Below are positions 60,726 through 64,000 of a DNA stretch of 64,000 nucleotides, piece by piece (within the stretch, counting starts at the first letter, position 1; each line of letters opens with the position of its first letter). The stretch is from contig OZ005699.1 of assembly GCA_963930775.1 (NCBI GenBank), positions 8,825,501-8,889,500 of the forward strand, written 5' to 3'. The position numbers were made by a program, and so were the translations under genes. Source of the stretch: Cliona cf. orientalis. Its lineage: Eukaryota; Porifera; Demospongiae; Clionaida; Clionaidae. Under the pieces are notes generated by a model. The model was not told where the DNA came from. It saw only the letters and a list, made by a program, of their open reading frames with translations, and made no database searches.

Positions 60726-62962
60726 ATGAAGTGGATTATAACAATTATCTTAATTTACAAGCTTCAGTGGGGCTTGTCAGGTACTAATAGCTATAACTAG
60801 CTATAATAATATCAGCAGTGATTGCATGTGATCATTGATATTAAATTGCGGCATTACTTCTGGACTATATCTAGCTACTGAGTTTATAGCTATATTTGAT
60901 ATAATTATAAGTCATAAAATGAATTCAGGTGCCCAACTAACATCCCCCAGTGAGCCTGTGTGTCCTGGAAATCGTATCATTTTCACTTGTCAGCAACCAG
61001 GGGCTTTTGCCCAATGGAGAATAGATTTGCAGCCAACACTACGTCAGACTGTACAAAGTACACAAGTGGGATCAGTAATCACATTTGGAGTTGACCGTGG
61101 TTTTAATTTTGAGCTTCACATAGTATCTAACAGTTCAGGCATCCTCACCACAGAGCTACAGGTAACTGCAGTGAGAGAGCTAGATGGAGTCAGAGTGGAC
61201 TGTACTGGGAGTATAACCTTTGAGTCAACCATTCAAGTTGTCTCTGTCGGTGAGTTAGCTACATGTAATTAAAATAAATTCTGAGCTTGTCAATGTCGTA
61301 AACTTCAATGCAGACCCTCCATCTGCTCCAAATGGAGCCATGGTGACCAATATGCAATTCACAAACACTGGAGCCTCAATAAATGTCAGTTGGTCTACTA
61401 GCAGGGGAGCTGACAACTACACTGTTAATGTGACACCACCTATCATGCCAGGGCAGTTATCTGACTTCACTACCACTGACACTAGCCTGCTACTGATGCT
61501 GGACTACAATGTAAACTACACTATCAACATCACTGCTAGAAACTGTGCTGGAAGCGATAATACAGTTTTATGGTTAACAATTGGTAAGATCATGAATTGT
61601 TGTGATTTATCAGAGCCTCTTATGAATCAATAGTACACTGTAGAAGGCATGATTATTAGTAGCTGCCTCAACAGTACGTACTAGTCATGTGACTTGGGTG
61701 GCCATGCATGTACTTGAGGTGGAGCACACTTATTAACTTAGTACATGTAAAAGGGGCATATTACATCAACCATTTCAGCTGGGTAATCTCTGTTGCACAT
61801 AGCATTCATTCCATCTCAGGAACATCAGTGTACTCTTCCATTAACTACAAATAATCTAGTGTTCCATTAATCCATCCCTTGTTCCTGTAGCTGGGTGCAG
61901 TCCTCCCTCTCCTCCCACCAATGGAAGGATCAATGAATATCACAACGGATCTGTTGGAGCATCACTGACTTTTCAGTGCAACACTGGATACCTTCCACAT
62001 CAGCAAGGGGCATTGACATGCATGGAAAATGGCAACTGGGTCCCTCTCCCTCAGTGTGTACTGGCAGGTATAATATATTACTATAAGAATGCTCCTAACT
62101 AATTACTATTATTCCACTAGACTGTGGTAGTCCGAGTGTCTCCAGTGATGGAGGAGTTGTTATTGAGCAATTCAATGAAACCATGACATCGTTTAACAAT
62201 ACAATCACTTTTCACTGTGAAGAGGGTCTCCTACCAAACACCACCATAGAGGCTGTTTGTGGGAGCACTGGAGTTTGGAGCCCTAATCCAGCTAATCACT
62301 TCTGTGTGAATCAATCATCAGGTAAGCAATACAAAATTAATCATCTCTAGATATACGATTTTTCTCCTATAGCTTTCTGTAGTGCTCCAGCAGTTCCAAC
62401 TGGTGTCCACATCAGTGATCGGTCCACTGGTTTTTACCCAGAGGGGACTAACATCACTTTGCAATGTGATGATGTGTCCCACACTGCACTGACAACTGTG
62501 TGCCATGCTGATGGAAGTTGGAGGCCACCCCCATCTGAACTGGACTGTACTACTGCAACTTCTGAATCAGGTATACAATGTACATCAATTAACTTCATTA
62601 ACGTAATAATTATGCCTGTATACTAGCTATATTTTTATTATCATTATTTAGCTACTGTAACAGCTGATGTCAAAAAGGTGCTCTCATGCAGTAGCCAGAC
62701 TATTCTTGCTGCTGTCATTTGCTCTTTTGTGTTCTTCTTCGTTGGAGTCTTGGTTGGAGTTCTTTGTCATCACTGGGGTAGAGTCTTCATAAAGCCATGT
62801 ACCGGTGATATCAAACGTTCAAACTGGAAGAGACGTGAACATCCTTCTCCCACCGATACACCAGCAGATGATGCTCCAGTCGTATATGAAGAGGTGACAA
62901 CTGATTCACACTCTCGACAAAAAATTGAACTCGAGGAGAATGTTGCTTATGGCCATATATAG
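60726..62962 (+). CDS. IFS10: intact class A receptor, probable crossover product
   Basis: Exons: 60726-60780 (signal, MKWIITIILIYKLQ), 60929-61249 (Ig), 61314-61583 (FN3), 61891-62067 (CCP1), 62121-62321 (CCP2), 62373-62570 (CCP3), 62652-62962 (TM/tail); 1533 nt, 510 aa. ITIM tyrosines are Y486 and Y507. Promoter, signal and Ig are of the IFS6 type (RQTVQSTQVGSVITFGVD), but the long FN3-CCP1 intron (307 bp) and three intact CCP exons are of the IFS7 type. The switch falls inside or next to the FN3 exon. The longer TM exon uses the outer acceptor, adding ATV before TADV. Confidence 0.92.
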
Positions 62963-63254
62963 AGATTATCATTGTCCTCAGCTGTGGTGTGTTGTTACTA
63001 AGTAAATGATACTAATTAGCATTAAGAAAGCAGCAAAAAGTATAATTATGACATTGTTCTGATATGCAAATGTTTGATAAACAATCAAGAAATACCAGAC
63101 AATAATTTAAAGTCGTAGATGTTTAATTATAGTATTATGGTAAATAAGTGCAATGTGATCAATTAGAAAAACAATCCAAACAGATGCATCTTAGTTTATT
63201 ATTATTGCTTGACAGTTGGGAAAACAAGATGCCTTTTACGGTGGCCCTGGAGGT
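62963..63254. other. 3' flank of IFS10 with conserved block
   Basis: Around 63170-63215 lies the block CAGATGCATCTTAGTTTATT, which also occurs about 190-250 bp after the stops of IFS6, IFS7, IFS8 and IFS9 (52385, 55065, 58045, 60350) and, on the minus strand, after IFS1 and IFS3. It may be part of the 3' UTR. No other feature. Confidence 0.5.
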
Positions 63255-63515
63255 CACGCGTCATTCCAGTTTGGCTCCTCCTACCTCCGTGCGTCGTCAT
63301 GCCAGTTCCTGTCCTCCCACCTCCGTCACTCCAGTTCTGCATTGGTCGTCATGCCAGTTGCTGTCCTCCGTCACGCCAGTTCCTGTCTTCGCACCTCCGT
63401 CACTCCAGTCGCTGTGTTCGAATCTCCATCATTCCAGTACTTCTCAGTCCTCACTCCAGTGACCTACCCTCGTCAGTCGTCACGCCAGTTGCTGTCCTCC
63501 ATCATTCCAGTGAGG
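63255..63515. repeat. Irregular minisatellite, CGTCACTCCAGT units
   Basis: CGTCATGCCAGTT / CGTCACTCCAGT / CATCATTCCAGT recur about nine times with 8-17 bp spacers. All three forward frames are open because of the composition; none resembles a protein. Confidence 0.7.
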
Positions 63516-63539
63516 GGCTGTCCGACTTGAACCTCGTGC

Positions 63540-64000
63540 CTTTGCACCCTGAACCCCTCATAACACTAATGAAGATGAAAATCTTCTTGTACTTTTACTG
63601 ATGACCAGTGTCTGGTCTAGCTACACAGGGATGTTCCTGAGGTTGATAGTGAGTCAGCTAGACTACTCTATGGCAAGTGTATGAATGTTGCTAGTGACTC
63701 CCCGAATTGCAACCCACTGGCTTGGCAGTCAAGTGCACTATTTCAAGACTATCATGAGTATGCCTGGGTCATCAACTCGGGACTGTTGGGGCCCTGCTTC
63801 AGACTAAGTCTTAACCCAGCTCTACAAATTTCTGGTGTTGCCTACACTGGACTACTGCGCTCCTTTGTGGGACCCTCACTTTGCAATCCACTCCCAAAAG
63901 CTGGAAGCTATCCAACGGTTTGGTTACCGAGAACTGGAGTGACAGTTATGACCACCTGCTCATCTAAACCGGTCAACTCTCTCCACAAAGAGAAAAACAG
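63540..64000 (+). mobile_element. Non-LTR retrotransposon relic (reverse transcriptase C-terminal part)
   Basis: From about 63826 the plus strand reads YKFLVLPTLDYCAPLWDPH and then SQKLEAIQRFGYRELE before a stop. This corresponds to the LDYCSPVWDPH...KLEKVQRRAARF signature near the end of non-LTR reverse transcriptase ORFs; further motif traces follow a frame break. It is a dead copy, cut by the window edge. The upstream portion (63540-63820) shows only scattered similarity. Confidence 0.7.

Noticed and set aside
22387-62962. Tail tyrosine pair as an ITAM
   Set aside because: ITAMs need YxxL/I motifs 6-12 residues apart; here the tyrosines are 21 (class A) or 26 (class B) residues apart and carry V or L at position -2, fitting ITIMs.
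63148-63601. Three overlapping plus-strand frames of 104-130 codons
   Set aside because: All three frames are open through a minisatellite of CGTCACTCCAGT units; no domain or codon signal is seen.

Overview
The window is metazoan nuclear DNA, most plausibly from a demosponge. Genes have short GT-AG introns. There is a conserved housekeeping Golgi gene and a large family of Ig/FN3/Sushi receptors with tyrosine-motif and Death-domain tails. Small inverted-repeat transposons, foldbacks and long poly-G/poly-C runs are frequent. The sponge assignment is inference; no ribosomal or mitochondrial marker is present.

Left part (1-13.5 kb): two divergently transcribed housekeeping-type genes share a 322-bp spacer. 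On the minus strand is the 5' end of COG5 (conserved oligomeric Golgi subunit 5), whose third intron is 3.3 kb of repeats. On the plus strand is a complete 22-exon gene encoding about 1230 aa: a GRAM/PH-like N-terminus, two CCCH zinc fingers, a UFD1 domain and C-terminal TRAF/C2H2-type zinc fingers.

Middle spacer (13.5-22.4 kb): mostly non-coding and rich in MITE-like elements, with one partial, diverged minus-strand Ig-FN3-TM receptor gene (15.5-17.0 kb).

Receptor cluster (22.4-63 kb): ten related receptor genes, labelled here IFS1-IFS10 (Ig-FN3-Sushi), and two decayed copies (psiA, psiB). All modules are separate exons and nearly all introns are phase 1: signal peptide, Ig, FN3, CCP1, CCP2, CCP3, then TM and tail. 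There are two tail classes. Class A (IFS1, 3, 5-10) has a single TM/tail exon with two ITIM-consensus tyrosines (VVYEEV and VAYGHI). Class B (IFS2, IFS4) has a multi-exon tail with several tyrosine motifs (two of ITIM form), a Death domain and a proline-rich C-terminus.

IFS1/IFS2 and IFS3/IFS4 are head-to-head A/B pairs lying in a tandem duplication (about 22.0-33.4 and 35.0-47.1 kb). Within each pair the Ig domains match each other better than they match the positional homologue in the other block, so each pair looks like one ectodomain joined to two different signalling tails. IFS5-IFS10 form a co-oriented array of class A genes with two alternating signal-peptide/promoter types (MKW and MWW). 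IFS7, IFS9 and IFS10 are intact. IFS1-IFS4 also read through. IFS5 and IFS6 have lost Sushi exons, IFS8 is interrupted by a 721-bp insertion, and IFS10 looks like a crossover product. The right end carries a minisatellite-like stretch and a non-LTR retrotransposon relic.

The layout (clustered, duplicating, gene-converting Ig-type receptors with paired inhibitory and death-type tails) resembles vertebrate paired-receptor clusters and cnidarian allorecognition loci. A role in self/non-self recognition is a hypothesis only.
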